64,000 nucleotides of DNA from Bradyrhizobium sp. CCGB12 (lineage in GTDB: Bacteria > Pseudomonadota > Alphaproteobacteria > Rhizobiales > Xanthobacteraceae): NCBI RefSeq assembly GCF_024199845.1, contig NZ_JANADO010000001.1:4092001-4156000 (forward strand). The letters run 5' to 3'. Positions 9,817-18,391 of this stretch are shown in pieces. The stretch's first letter is position 1. Each line of letters opens with the position of its first letter. The notes under the pieces were generated by a model. The model did not search any database. It was not told where the DNA came from and worked only from the letters and a program-made list of their open reading frames with translations. A program made the translations under genes and the position numbers.

Positions 9817-10821
9817 TCAAAGAGCTTCCAGCCCGAGCCGGCGGAACAACTTTCGATCGGCTTCGTCCTGCGGATTGCCCGCCGTCAGCAGGGTGTCTCC
9901 GACGAAGATCGAGTTTGCGCCGGCAAAGAAGCACAGTGCCTGCATCTCGTCGGTCATGGCCGACCGTCCCGCCGAGAGCCGCACGAAAGAGGCCGGCATC
10001 ATGATGCGCGCCAGCGCGACGATGCGCACGAACTCGATCGGACCGATCGGCGGCGCTTTCGCCATCGGCGTTCCCGGAATCGGGATCAGCATGTTGATCG
10101 GCACGCTCTCCGGCGCCTCGGGTAGGTTGGCGAGCGTGACCAGCATGTCGACGCGGTCCTGTTCGCTCTCGCCCATGCCGAGGATGCCGCCACAGCACAC
10201 TTTCATGCCGGCCTCGCGGACATGCGAAAGCGTATCGAGGCGATCAGCGAATGTGCGGGTGGAGATGACGCTCGGATAGTAGCGCTCCGAAGTATCGATA
10301 TTGTGATTGTAGTAGTCGAGCCCGGCCGCGCTCAGCCGGTCGGCCTGCCCCCGGTCGAGCATGCCGAGCGTCATGCAGGTCTCGAGCCCGAGCTGCTTCA
10401 CGGCCCCGACGACCTCGACGATGGCATCCATGTCGCGCGGCTTCGGGTTACGCCAGGCCGCTCCCATGCAGTAGCGCGTCGCGCCGCCGTCTTTTGCCTT
10501 GCGCGCCTCGGCAACGATCTTCTCGATCTCCATCAGCTTGGAGGCCGCAACAGCTGTTGCGTGATGCGACGACTGGCTGCAATAGCCGCAGTCTTCCGGG
10601 CAACCGCCAGTCTTGATGTTCAGCAGCCGGCTCAACTGCACGCGATTTGGGTCAAAATGCTCGCGATGCACGGATTGTGAACGGAACAGCAGGTCGTTGA
10701 AGGGAAGCTGGTAGACCGCCCAGGCATCCTGGCTGGTCCATTCTTGCGTTCCCACGCGAGTCCCCCGGGATCTTTCTTGTGAGGGGATTGGTTTGGTCTC
10801 CCCTTCTTTCGCACCGAGCAT
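9817..10821 (-). CDS. bioB: Biotin synthase
   Basis: 334 aa. A radical-SAM enzyme that inserts sulfur into dethiobiotin. Start ATG 10821 has AGGAG 7 nt upstream; in-frame sequence further upstream lacks family similarity. The radical-SAM motif CPEDCGYC gives Cys74, Cys78 and Cys81. Other family blocks are [20 protein letters not shown] and [15 protein letters not shown], plus the closing [16 protein letters not shown] segment that includes residues around the second cluster. The first ~30 residues form a non-conserved extension. No other bio gene is nearby, so it is an orphan copy here. The promoter region carries one copy of a ~120-bp duplicated sequence. Confidence 0.95.
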   Translation of the reverse strand: MLGAKEGETKPIPSQERSRGTRVGTQEWTSQDAWAVYQLPFNDLLFRSQSVHREHFDPNRVQLSRLLNIKTGGCPEDCGYCSQSSHHATAVAASKLMEIEKIVAEARKAKDGGATRYCMGAAWRNPKPRDMDAIVEVVGAVKQLGLETCMTLGMLDRGQADRLSAAGLDYYNHNIDTSERYYPSVISTRTFADRLDTLSHVREAGMKVCCGGILGMGESEQDRVDMLVTLANLPEAPESVPINMLIPIPGTPMAKAPPIGPIEFVRIVALARIMMPASFVRLSAGRSAMTDEMQALCFFAGANSIFVGDTLLTAGNPQDEADRKLFRRLGLEAL

Positions 10822-10885
10822 CACACATCTCCTGACACCGCGGCGGGACCATCGCTCCATCGCGAGCTTCGCCCCAGCCGCAAGG

Positions 10886-11005
10886 CTGATTTCGCGCGCG
10901 AGTTGAACGAGAACGATAGCGGAATTGTGGCTTCTGTTCGTCAAGCGCGGACACTTTGCCGCCGCCGTTGGCGTTGAGGCAAAGTGCCCGAAAGAAGGAA
11001 GAGGC
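10886..11005. repeat. ~120-bp direct repeat, copy A (upstream of bioB)
   Basis: The segment beginning CTGATTTCGCG and ending just after AGGCAAAGTGCCCGAA matches 12293-12414 in the same orientation with scattered mismatches and a few short indels. It lies 65 bp upstream of the bioB start, so it likely carries promoter or leader sequence. The two copies bracket the hydrolase gene. Confidence 0.85.
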
Positions 11006-11096
11006 GGCCCTTTTTGCTTGAGAACACCTGCATCATCATCCGAAAAAGCCGCTGGTCGGCCCGGCGAAGAGCACTTTGAAGCGCCGGGTTCATGCT

Positions 11097-12224
11097 CTAT
11101 CCAGGCGCCAGCCCCTGCCCGACTGCATAGAGCGAGCATTCCTTCCATGCGGCCACGCATTGGCGCAGCGCCTCGCTCTTCGCCTCCTCGACTGTTCGAG
11201 TGGTCACCGACGAACAATGACCTTCGCGATTCCAGGCATAGGCTTTGGCGTCGGTCCATGCCTTCACGTAAGCGTCGAAATAGTCCGTGCACGCCGCGTT
11301 GAGCAGCAACGGCGCCGGAATGGACGCGCGCGGAGGCAACTCGACAAGCACCGACGTCGGCAGGCGCAACCGGTTCAGGAAGCTCTCGACGGCAGGCCAC
11401 CAGATGTCCGCGGGTCCCATCGACAGCAGGGCATGGCCATCGACACCGAAGGGCGGCAGCACCTGCAACTGCGCCGGCGCGCCGGAGGCGACATAGGCAT
11501 CGAACATGCGACGGCCCAACGCAGGCGGAGCACTACGATCGTTCTCCGAATAGATCCACAGCGCCGGAATTCGCGCCGTGCGGCCAAAGATGCCCGCGTC
11601 CGCCACGAGATGATCCGGGCTGCAGGTGTGACCCGGGACAGAACCGTGAGCACCCTCGAAGTTCAGAACACCAATGACGCCGGCAGGATTGCCCGCCGCC
11701 GCGGCCGTCACCGCAAAGCCGCCGGTTGAATGCCCCATCAGCAGGACCTGATCAGGCTCGACCCATGGCTCGCCGCGGAGCATGACGACAGCGCCAGTGA
11801 CGTCCTCCGCTGCGATCCGGCCGACCGCAAGATAGTCCCGGTCGTCGCATGGTCCGGAAAGACTCTCGGCGAACCGGCCCTCTGAACGACCGAATCCCCG
11901 ACGCATGATCGACGCGACGGCATAACCATGCTGTGCAAACGCGACGGCAGCATTAAGGAGATCGGTCGGCGATTGTCGCGCGGCAGCGTCACGAAACGCT
12001 TGTCCCGCGGCAGGATTTGTACCGTGAACCAGCAGGACCAGCGGAAAGCGCCCGGGCCGGTCCGGGCGGACGATCATGGTCTCGAGCTTGACCTCGCTGC
12101 CATCGTTCAAACTGACGGGTATCAGTCGAACTTGCCGAACGAGGCCCGGCAGAGCCGTATCGGCCGAGGCCGGCAACAGCAGAAGCCCAAGCCACGCAAT
12201 CAAACAGCCAAGTCGCCTCATCAT
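11097..12224 (-). CDS. Secreted alpha/beta hydrolase (dienelactone-hydrolase/acetyl-xylan-esterase-like)
   Basis: 375 aa from ATG 12224, with GGGGAGG just upstream. Residues 1-22 form a signal peptide ending PASADT, so the protein is probably periplasmic. The hydrolase fold shows the oxyanion strand LVLLVHGTN (61-70), the nucleophile elbow GHSTGGF with Ser166, an acid-bearing [13 protein letters not shown], and a catalytic-type His in GVDGHALL. A Cys-containing C-terminal domain of about 90 residues follows; it ends [10 protein letters not shown] and may be a separate small module. Substrate is unknown. The gene sits between two copies of a ~120-bp repeat whose left copy is the bioB leader, which suggests local duplication or insertion. 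Confidence 0.75.
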   Translation of the reverse strand: MMRRLGCLIAWLGLLLLPASADTALPGLVRQVRLIPVSLNDGSEVKLETMIVRPDRPGRFPLVLLVHGTNPAAGQAFRDAAARQSPTDLLNAAVAFAQHGYAVASIMRRGFGRSEGRFAESLSGPCDDRDYLAVGRIAAEDVTGAVVMLRGEPWVEPDQVLLMGHSTGGFAVTAAAAGNPAGVIGVLNFEGAHGSVPGHTCSPDHLVADAGIFGRTARIPALWIYSENDRSAPPALGRRMFDAYVASGAPAQLQVLPPFGVDGHALLSMGPADIWWPAVESFLNRLRLPTSVLVELPPRASIPAPLLLNAACTDYFDAYVKAWTDAKAYAWNREGHCSSVTTRTVEEAKSEALRQCVAAWKECSLYAVGQGLAPG

Positions 12225-12292
12225 CGCCTCCCCGGGCTCGATGCTCAGTGATCGGCAAAAGCTCAGAGCGTGCTGCGCAACGAAGGCCCCCC

Positions 12293-12414
12293 CTGATTTC
12301 GCGCAGGAGTTGAACGAGGAACGATAGCGGAATTGTGGCTTCAGCTCGTCAAGCGTCGACAACATCTTGCCGCCAGCGTTGGCGTTGAGGCAAAGTGCCC
12401 GAAGAGAGGTAGGG
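12293..12414. repeat. ~120-bp direct repeat, copy B (upstream of the hydrolase)
   Basis: Second copy of the sequence at 10886-11005, same orientation, 69 bp upstream of the hydrolase start. Both copies have the same spacing to the next minus-strand gene (about 65-70 bp), so both genes may be driven by related promoters. Confidence 0.85.
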
Positions 12415-12451
12415 CAATCGCATATTGCATTTTGAGCGGCCCGAGCGCGCG

Positions 12452-12561
12452 CCTCGTCCTTCGAGACGACCGCTCCGCGGTCTCCTCAGGATGAGGCTAA
12501 GCAACACTGTTGCCGTCCTCATCCTGAGGGGCCGCCGTAGGCCGGCGTCTCGAAGGATGGG
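12452..12561. repeat. Hairpin repeat element (CCTCAGGATGAGG type)
   Basis: CCTTCGAGACG (12458-12468) pairs with CGTCTCGAAGG (12546-12556), and the inner CCTCAGGATGAGG (12484-12496) pairs with CCTCATCCTGAGG (12517-12529). The nested inverted repeats form a ~110-bp cruciform-like element of the REP/intergenic hairpin kind common in Bradyrhizobium. Confidence 0.8.
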
Positions 12562-12626
12562 CTCCGGGCGAGCTATCCGCTGCGCTTCTTGATATGCGAG
12601 AGCGCTGCGAAAGAAGGGAGGTCAGC

Positions 12627-13316
12627 ATGTCACTGCTCGGCAAGGCCGCCGTTGCGATGTGGTGGAGCGTCCGCGCCGAGCAGCGCGGCGAGTTCGGCGA
12701 CTGGCATTCGCATGAGCACTTTCCGGAGCGGATGAGCATTCCCGGCTTCCGGCGGGGATCGCGCTGGACCAGCACGACGGACGCCGAAGGCTTCTTCGTG
12801 CTGTACGAGCTGGAGCAATATGACGTGCTCACCTCGAAGGGATATCTCGACCGGCTCAACGCGCCGACGCCGTGGTCGACGAAAATGATGCCGCATCATC
12901 TCGGCATGATCCGCAGTCAGTGCCGGGTCGCTGCGAGCTTTGGCGGTGGCGTCGCGACCTCGCTCGCCACCATCAGGCTTTCGCCAGGAACCGGACAGCA
13001 AGCCGAGTTGCAGGCGCAACTCTCGGAGACCCTCGACGCATTGGCGCAGAAGCCGGGACTGACCGGCGCTCACCTCCTCCTGACCGATACGCCCAGGACG
13101 AGTTCGCCGACCACCGAGCAACAGATCCGGGGAAAGGACGGCGCTGCCGACTGGATCGTGCTGCTGTCGGGTTACGACGCCGATGCCGTCGAGCAGGTGA
13201 TCGCCGACCGGCTCTCGCCGTTGGCGCTTGGTGCTCTGGGCGCGCAGCACAATCCGACGATCGGCCATTACCGGCTCGCCTTCACGATGACGCCGCAGGA
13301 TGTAGCGGTGATCTGA
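12627..13316 (+). CDS. Conserved hypothetical protein, possible dimeric alpha/beta-barrel fold
   Basis: 229 aa from ATG 12627, with AAGGGAGG just upstream; an upstream in-frame ATG has no ribosome site. The sequence splits into two similar-size halves (about 5-105 and 110-225). Each has a beta-alpha-beta character with aromatic residues, e.g. MWWSVRAEQRGEFGDWHSHEHFPERM and, in the second half, ADWIVLLSGYDADAVEQVI. This is reminiscent of tandem ferredoxin-like (EthD/DUF4286-type) domains, and the His/Glu-rich HSHEHFPER is typical of that group. No catalytic assignment is possible. It stands alone, downstream of a hairpin repeat. Confidence 0.6.
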   Translation: MSLLGKAAVAMWWSVRAEQRGEFGDWHSHEHFPERMSIPGFRRGSRWTSTTDAEGFFVLYELEQYDVLTSKGYLDRLNAPTPWSTKMMPHHLGMIRSQCRVAASFGGGVATSLATIRLSPGTGQQAELQAQLSETLDALAQKPGLTGAHLLLTDTPRTSSPTTEQQIRGKDGAADWIVLLSGYDADAVEQVIADRLSPLALGALGAQHNPTIGHYRLAFTMTPQDVAVI

Positions 13317-13475
13317 CGGATGGATCGGTCTCATCCGCGTCAATTTGATTCAATTGAGCGCATGATCCTCAGAGAGGTGTTTTCCGTCGTGTTGCCCGTC
13401 ATGGAAGGTATCTGATGGGATTCAGCCACCCTTAATGACTGCCGCCCAAAGCTGCTCGCAAAACGGAGCACGAGC

Positions 13476-13889
13476 ATGCGCCTCTTGGTCTTCGGAGTAG
13501 TCGCCGCCGCGGTCGTGGGTTTTGGTGCCTACGATCAGTATGACAAGAAGTCGAATTATCAGCGCGTCGATGCGCGCGTCAGCACCGTGACCGATCAATG
13601 CTACCTGGAGAAGGTCGAGCGCGGCGTGCTCTCCAAGACGACGTCGACCTCCGACCTGCTCCGCTGCGACCAGGCCGAAATCCTGACGCGCGACCATCCG
13701 AAATGGCAGGGCTATGAGATCAAGCACAAGATCGAGGTCAAGTTCGCCTATGTGTCGCCGGCCGACGGAGCGACGCATTTTTCGAGCCTGAGGATGTCCA
13801 CCTTCCCCAACGGTCAGCCTTTGCGCATGGGGGACGTGCTTCAGGTCCTTGCATCGAAGACCAAGGCGGACAAGACGCGCCAGGCCTGA
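13476..13889 (+). CDS. Hypothetical membrane-anchored protein
   Basis: 137 aa with an N-terminal hydrophobic segment (MRLLVFGVVAAAVVGFGAY, residues 1-19) acting as signal anchor or uncleaved signal. The remainder is soluble, probably periplasmic, with two cysteines (CYLEKV and RCDQAE) that could form a disulfide, and beta-rich sequence. GGAG lies 7 nt before ATG. No family was recognised with confidence; it is distantly like DUF3592-type small domains. Confidence 0.6.
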   Translation: MRLLVFGVVAAAVVGFGAYDQYDKKSNYQRVDARVSTVTDQCYLEKVERGVLSKTTSTSDLLRCDQAEILTRDHPKWQGYEIKHKIEVKFAYVSPADGATHFSSLRMSTFPNGQPLRMGDVLQVLASKTKADKTRQA

Positions 13890-14045
13890 TGGGCCGGGCC
13901 GGCGGGCGGGACGATCGCTGACGCCGGCGCTCCCGAGAAAAAAACTGCAAGGCCGTGTCGGATCGGCGGCCGCCCGGTCGTCCTCGTGACATGAATGGGC
14001 CATAGACGCCAAACTCGGGCCCATCAATCACTGAGGATGACAATC

Positions 14046-14489
14046 ATGCCCAGCACAGTCCGCTTGCACCGCGTTCTCGCCACCAGCCCGGAGAAGGTCT
14101 ATCGCGCCTTCCTGGAGGCCGATGCGATGGCGAAATGGCTGCCGCCCAACGGCTTCACCTGCACCGTGCATCACTTCGAGCCCAAGGTTGGAGGCACGTT
14201 CAAGATGTCGTTCCGGAATTTCACCACGGGCAACAGCCATTCGTTCGGCGGCGAATATCTCGAGCTCGTGCCTGGCGAACGCCTCCGCTACACCGACAAG
14301 TTCGACGATCCCAATCTGCCCGGCGAGATCCAGGTCACCGTGATCCTGAAAAAGGTCTCGGTCGGCACCGAGGTCGACATCACGCAGGCCGGCATCCCCG
14401 ACGTCATCCCGCCGGAGGCCTGTTATCTCGGCTGGCAGGACTCGCTGCGAAATCTGGCGAAGCTCGTCGAGCCCGAGATCAATCAATAA
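14046..14489 (+). CDS. SRPBCC/AHSA1-family protein
   Basis: 147 aa. The START/Bet v1-like fold is shown by VYRAFLEADAMAKWLPPNGF near the start, GGTFKMSFRNF, EYLELVPGERLRYTDKF, and the closing CYLGWQDSLRNLAKLVE helix. Such proteins bind small hydrophobic ligands or act as Hsp90-activator-like domains; ligand unknown. ATG 14046 was chosen over ATG 14037 because GAGG at 14033-14036 gives 9-nt spacing. It is probably transcribed alone. Confidence 0.85.
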   Translation: MPSTVRLHRVLATSPEKVYRAFLEADAMAKWLPPNGFTCTVHHFEPKVGGTFKMSFRNFTTGNSHSFGGEYLELVPGERLRYTDKFDDPNLPGEIQVTVILKKVSVGTEVDITQAGIPDVIPPEACYLGWQDSLRNLAKLVEPEINQ

Positions 14490-14594
14490 AGCGCGCAGCC
14501 ACGACAGGCCGCACCTCAAAACAGGAGGCCGCCTGCTTCGGCGACCTTTTTGGATGGAGGCGTGTTTGAGGTCGTGAACCAGGAACGCTTAACC

Positions 14595-15236
14595 ATGCTC
14601 ACCGTCTATGGCGAAGGTCGTGGCTTCCGAGTTATCTGGCTGCTTGAGGAATTGGGATTGGCTTATCGGCTGCGCCCGGTCGATCTGCTGGCAGGCGAGA
14701 TTGATCGCGATTTCCTCGCGATCAACCCCGCCGGCTTCATTCCCGCACTGCAGGACCGCGAGACGATCATGGTCGAATCGATCGCGATTCTTGAGTACCT
14801 GCTCGCCCGCCACGACTCAGGTTCGCTTGCTGTCGCCCCGGACGATCCCGCCTTCGCTTCCTATCTGCAATTTCTCCACTTAGGCGAGGCCGGGCTCGCC
14901 GGACCGATGAATGCCGTCATTGTCGGTCGCCAATTGGCGCCCGAAGCCGAGCGAGATGCCCGGGTTACCCGCTGGGCGCGCGAGACCTTCGAGAGCCGAC
15001 TCGGGTTGGTTATCCGCCGCCTCGCGGATTGCCCCTATCTCGCCGGCGACCGCTTCACTGCTGCCGATATCTCGGTGAGTTACGCTCTCCTGCTAGGCCT
15101 GCGAACTGGCAACTACGTCCCCGGTTCTACCGAGCGGGACTATCTCGCCCGCACGACCGCACGCCCTGCCTACGCCCGAGCGATGGACAGCTGCCAGGCC
15201 ACCAAGGCTTGGGCGGCGAGATCACCGGGATTGTAG
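14595..15236 (+). CDS. Glutathione S-transferase family protein
   Basis: 213 aa. The thioredoxin-like N-terminus has GEGRGFRVIWLLEELGLAY and the glutathione-site strand-turn-helix AINPAGFIPALQDRETIMVESIAILEYL, where Glu-Ser contacts the glutathione gamma-glutamyl group in known GSTs. The C-terminal helical domain contains the N-capping-box stretch YLAGDRFTAADISV. ATG 14595 agrees with the usual N-terminus (MLTVYG). Substrate cannot be predicted. It follows the SRPBCC gene by 105 bp. Confidence 0.9.
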   Translation: MLTVYGEGRGFRVIWLLEELGLAYRLRPVDLLAGEIDRDFLAINPAGFIPALQDRETIMVESIAILEYLLARHDSGSLAVAPDDPAFASYLQFLHLGEAGLAGPMNAVIVGRQLAPEAERDARVTRWARETFESRLGLVIRRLADCPYLAGDRFTAADISVSYALLLGLRTGNYVPGSTERDYLARTTARPAYARAMDSCQATKAWAARSPGL

Positions 15237-15270
15237 TGCTCGCTTCATCGGAACGGCGAAGCGCCTGTGC

Positions 15271-15534
15271 CTAGTTGACGCCGTATGGCCGTCGTTGGGA
15301 ATTCTGGCTCGGCCATCCGCGCCAATATGGATTCTCCAGGCAGGTGGCAGAGAGTCCTGAAGCGGTCATCCGGCACTGATCGATTGAAGTGTAACTACAG
15401 TTGATGACGACGAGGCCATGCTGGTGCCAGGACTGGAGGCACACGGGGTAACGCGGGTCGTAGCGTTGAGCCATGGCCGGCGCTACCGCGAGAAACACCG
15501 CGCTCGTCAGGAGCATCCAGTACAGCACCCGCAT
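15271..15534 (-). CDS. Small secreted DUF3551-like protein
   Basis: 87 aa from ATG 15534 with GGGAGAGAGG upstream. The signal peptide (residues 1-22) ends AMAQ. The mature part is short and Cys-containing (YPVCLQSW, INCSYTSIDQCRMTASG, ATCLENPYW). A CxxT-type pattern followed by a 'QC..ta.G....C' motif is typical of the abundant rhizobial DUF3551 family. Function unknown, periplasmic. Confidence 0.75.
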   Translation of the reverse strand: MRVLYWMLLTSAVFLAVAPAMAQRYDPRYPVCLQSWHQHGLVVINCSYTSIDQCRMTASGLSATCLENPYWRGWPSQNSQRRPYGVN

Positions 15535-15596
15535 CTCGCAACCTCTCTCCCGATCCTGGACCGACCAGCACGACAGCGTCGATTTGCCCGTCACGT

Positions 15597-15956
15597 CTAC
15601 TGAATCGTTGCGTTCACCGTAATGACCGACCTGCCCGAACCATACGGCCCCTCCCCTGAACCGTAAATGGCGAACGTGTCGCTGCCCTTGTAGCCGCGTG
15701 CAGCCGTATAGGTGAAGGTCGTGACGTTCACCTGCCTCAGCGTTCCGTGCGCGGGCTTCTGTGAAATGCCGGAACTGGCCATCATGCCTGGAATTCTGAT
15801 CGGGAAATTGCATGTTTCACCAGACCTGACAGCGAAGAACGCCACCATGTCGACGCCAAAAGCGGAAGGGTGTCCAGTGACCCGGCATTCGGCCGCGCGA
15901 GCCGATGCCGTCGCCAGGCCGAATGCAATGACTGCCAGGACGGCAAACCTCGACAT
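15597..15956 (-). CDS. Small secreted protein with Ig/cadherin-like beta sandwich
   Basis: 119 aa from ATG 15956, with AGGAGGT 7 nt upstream. The signal peptide ends ASARAAE. The mature region alternates beta strands and ends with a motif of bacterial Ig-like/cadherin-type repeats (PAHGTLRQ...FTYTAARGYKGSDTFAIYG). Two cysteines may form a disulfide. It is 62 bp upstream of the DUF3551-like gene on the same strand and possibly co-transcribed. Function unknown. Confidence 0.7.
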   Translation of the reverse strand: MSRFAVLAVIAFGLATASARAAECRVTGHPSAFGVDMVAFFAVRSGETCNFPIRIPGMMASSGISQKPAHGTLRQVNVTTFTYTAARGYKGSDTFAIYGSGEGPYGSGRSVITVNATIQ

Positions 15957-16109
15957 GGCCGACCTCCTGTGACTGATAGTTCTGAGGGATTGAAGTCGGA
16001 TCACGTCAGTCACCCTTGATTTGGGTCAAGGTTCGGACCGTGGAACCGTTGCGGCCACATCGCGCGCAGATAGCGCGAGAGTCCTGAGGGTGGCCGCCAG
16101 ATCGCGCGC

Positions 16110-17441
16110 CTACACGCCCGCTCCCGACACAAGCCCGCCGCTGGCCGTCCAGCGATCCGGGTCGGAACTGTGTCCGATCAGCGCGAGGCCATAGGCGATC
16201 GACTCGAACTGGTCGCCCGACATCAGCCGCTCGTTGCCGAACCGTTCGGCGAACAGCTTTCGGACGGCCGGCACAAAGGAAGTGCCGCCGGTCAGGAACA
16301 CCTTTTCCACCTCGCGCGCGGTGATGCCGGCCTCGCCCAGCACTTTGTCGACGGTGGCTCCCAGCCGCGCGATATCGTCGGCAATCCAGGATTCAAAATT
16401 CTTCCTTGTGATGGTCGCGCCGATATCGACGCCGCCGCCTCGAAAGCGGAAATCCACCTCGTCCTGCGCCGACAGCGCGACCTTGGCATCGGACACCGCG
16501 CGGTACAGCGAAAAGCCGAGATCGAGATCGACGATGGTGATGAAATCCTCCAGCAGTTTCGGCTTCAGCGCAGTGCGCGCAAGCTCCCGCAGCTCGCGCA
16601 GATCGCCGTTGCTCTTCATCATCGCGAGCTGATGCCAGCGCGCGAGGTTGGTGTAGTGGCCGCTGGGGACCGGCAGCACCTTGTCGAACGAGCGGAAGCT
16701 GGAGCCTTTGCCGAGCCGCGGCGAGACGATGTGGTCGACGATCCGATAGTCGAACGTGTCGCCGGCAACGCCGATGCCGGCATGGCCGAGCGGCTCGGCG
16801 CGCAAGACGCCGCCCGCGCGTGAGAAGCGCATCACGGAGAAATCGCTGGTGCCGCCGCCGAAATCCGCAACCAGCACGGTGGCGTCGCGCTCCAGCCGCC
16901 GCGCGAAGGAGAACGCCGCGCCCACGGGCTCATAGACATAGCGCGCGTGACCGGCGCCGAGCCGCTCGAACGCGGCCCGGTAGCGCTGCATCGCCAACGC
17001 CTCGTCGGGATTGCCGCCCGCGAAGCGCACGGGACGGCCGACCGTGATGCGTGCGGCCTCGAAGCCGAACTTGTCCCCGCCATGGCGCGCCAGCGTCCGC
17101 AGGAACGCGGCCAGAATGTCCTCGAACTTGTAACGTTGCCGGAACACCTGGGTGGTGTTGAAGCTGCTGCTCGCCGCAAACGTCTTGAACGACTGCAGGA
17201 AGCGGTAGACATGGCGGCCTTCGAGAAACTGCTCGATCGCCCATGGGCCGCCTTCCGCCTGGGCGCCCGCTCCCGGCCGGTCCTCCCAGAAGCACAGCGC
17301 CGACACGTAGACGCTGTGGCGCTGTCCGCCATGGTCGAAGCGGATGGCCTCGACCCGGCGGTCATCAGCCGCGAGAGCGACGACCGTGTTGCTGGTCCCA
17401 AAATCGATGCCGATCGAGACGGCGGGCGAGGCGCTCGACAT
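16110..17441 (-). CDS. Hsp70-family protein, YegD-like (nucleotide-binding domain only)
   Basis: 443 aa. It has the actin/Hsp70 ATPase core: phosphate-1 loop IGIDFGTSNTVVAL (residues 10-23), phosphate-2 VLVADFGGGTSDFSVM, and adenosine motif EKVFLTGGTSFVPAVRKLF. The C-terminal peptide-binding and lid domains of DnaK are absent, as in E. coli YegD. It therefore probably acts as an ATP-dependent chaperone-like or structural protein rather than a classical foldase. It has no dnaJ or grpE neighbour. Confidence 0.9.
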   Translation of the reverse strand: MSSASPAVSIGIDFGTSNTVVALAADDRRVEAIRFDHGGQRHSVYVSALCFWEDRPGAGAQAEGGPWAIEQFLEGRHVYRFLQSFKTFAASSSFNTTQVFRQRYKFEDILAAFLRTLARHGGDKFGFEAARITVGRPVRFAGGNPDEALAMQRYRAAFERLGAGHARYVYEPVGAAFSFARRLERDATVLVADFGGGTSDFSVMRFSRAGGVLRAEPLGHAGIGVAGDTFDYRIVDHIVSPRLGKGSSFRSFDKVLPVPSGHYTNLARWHQLAMMKSNGDLRELRELARTALKPKLLEDFITIVDLDLGFSLYRAVSDAKVALSAQDEVDFRFRGGGVDIGATITRKNFESWIADDIARLGATVDKVLGEAGITAREVEKVFLTGGTSFVPAVRKLFAERFGNERLMSGDQFESIAYGLALIGHSSDPDRWTASGGLVSGAGV

Positions 17442-17796
17442 GAACCACTCTGACAGTTGATTGGATAAGGGGGCGGACCACTAGCCGCTTTGCATGGCTA
17501 TGCCAAGCCGCTCCGTTGCAGTGCGGCCGGAACCCGGCGGCCATCGTTGCGAGAGCCCCGCTTCCGGCCAGACGCATTCCGCCCGCTTTCACGCCTTTCG
17601 GCGATGAAATACCCCGCCGTTCCGGGGCATCGGTAACTTTATGTCCGAAACGGCTCCGTTAACCCGGCATTATGCTGCAATGCGAGAGATTGCGTGCTGC
17701 CATGCAAACAAGCGCATGGACAGTGGCATCTGGTATACATAGATTGCCCTTCGAAATGAGACAGCAACACTGACCGTCTCAAGAAAGGGATTTCCG
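17442..17796. other. Intergenic region containing operator copy 3
   Basis: 355 bp between divergently transcribed units. No gene is supported in the left part. The right part carries the dyad at 17724-17740 and the ribosome site for the small peptide gene. Confidence 0.6.
17724..17740. promoter_or_regulatory. Putative GntR operator copy 3 (TGGCAT-CTGGT-ATACAT)
   Basis: Same dyad as at 1497/1578 with two mismatches in the right arm. It sits 57 bp upstream of the 45-aa gene, the spacing expected of a promoter-overlapping site. Confidence 0.6.
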
Positions 17797-17934
17797 ATGT
17801 CCAAGACCGCTTCCGTTGCTCTCGCCCCCTCCACCTCGCTGTTCGCCCGCCTCATGGCCGCGATCGACAGCTTCCTGATGGCGAGCGCCGAGATTTCCAA
17901 TCAGAACGGCGACCTGCCGCGTTTCGGCCTGTAA
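17797..17934 (+). CDS. 45-aa small protein, operator-controlled, unknown function
   Basis: ATG 17797 is preceded by AAGAAAGGGA with 6-nt spacing; TAA is at 17932-17934. The middle (residues 15-33) reads as an amphipathic helix rich in Ala, Met, Phe and Leu (SLFARLMAAIDSFLMASAEI), followed by a polar tail ending DLPRFGL. It lacks a signal peptide and is too polar for a standard transmembrane span. It is a complete small transcription unit: GntR-type dyad, ribosome site, ORF, strong terminator. That architecture argues for a real gene and for a link to oxalate metabolism; the role is unknown. Confidence 0.65.
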   Translation: MSKTASVALAPSTSLFARLMAAIDSFLMASAEISNQNGDLPRFGL

Positions 17935-17995
17935 GAAGGCCTTGCCGGCCCCGTCGACCCGCGGCCGGCAAAATCCGCAGACGCCAGATTTGATC

Positions 17996-18028
17996 AAAAT
18001 GGCCCCGCATGTCGGGGCCATTTTCTTT
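17996..18028 (+). terminator. Rho-independent terminator after the 45-aa gene
   Basis: A 12-bp stem (AAAATGGCCCCG pairing with CGGGGCCATTTT) with a 5-nt CATGT loop, followed by CTTTT. It starts about 60 bp after the small gene's stop and isolates it from tctCBA. Confidence 0.85.
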
Positions 18029-18107
18029 TGGTGTCCGCCCCTCGCTCGCGGCCACAACTGCGACGATTGGTCCGACCCAGTGCCCGTCGATCCGATTGTT
18101 TGTCCGC

Positions 18108-18124
18108 TGGCATCTCGCATACCA
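18108..18124. promoter_or_regulatory. Putative GntR operator copy 4 (TGGCAT-CTCGC-ATACCA)
   Basis: Arms match the consensus with one mismatch (ATACCA). It lies 268 bp upstream of tctC, between the terminator of the 45-aa gene and the transporter genes, so it most simply serves tctCBA. Confidence 0.6.
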
Positions 18125-18391
18125 TTAGGCCAACAAGAACGATTGCACAATCAAAGGTGGTAGGCGAGGACACATCACGCAGGGCGGGAACAGCCGAGTT
18201 GCCGCGAACCTTGGCGGAACCTTAGCCGAAAGGAGCGGATGCCGCGCGTTGTCCCTGCTCATAGAGTTTCGATCGGGACTTGCCATGGGAGATCGACCGC
18301 AAGGGTGACCCCAGGCACGTGAAGCAAAGATGGGCTGAGGCGAGCCGACAAAGAGCGGCCGCGTTTAGGGTTCGACAGGGAGAGAAACAAG

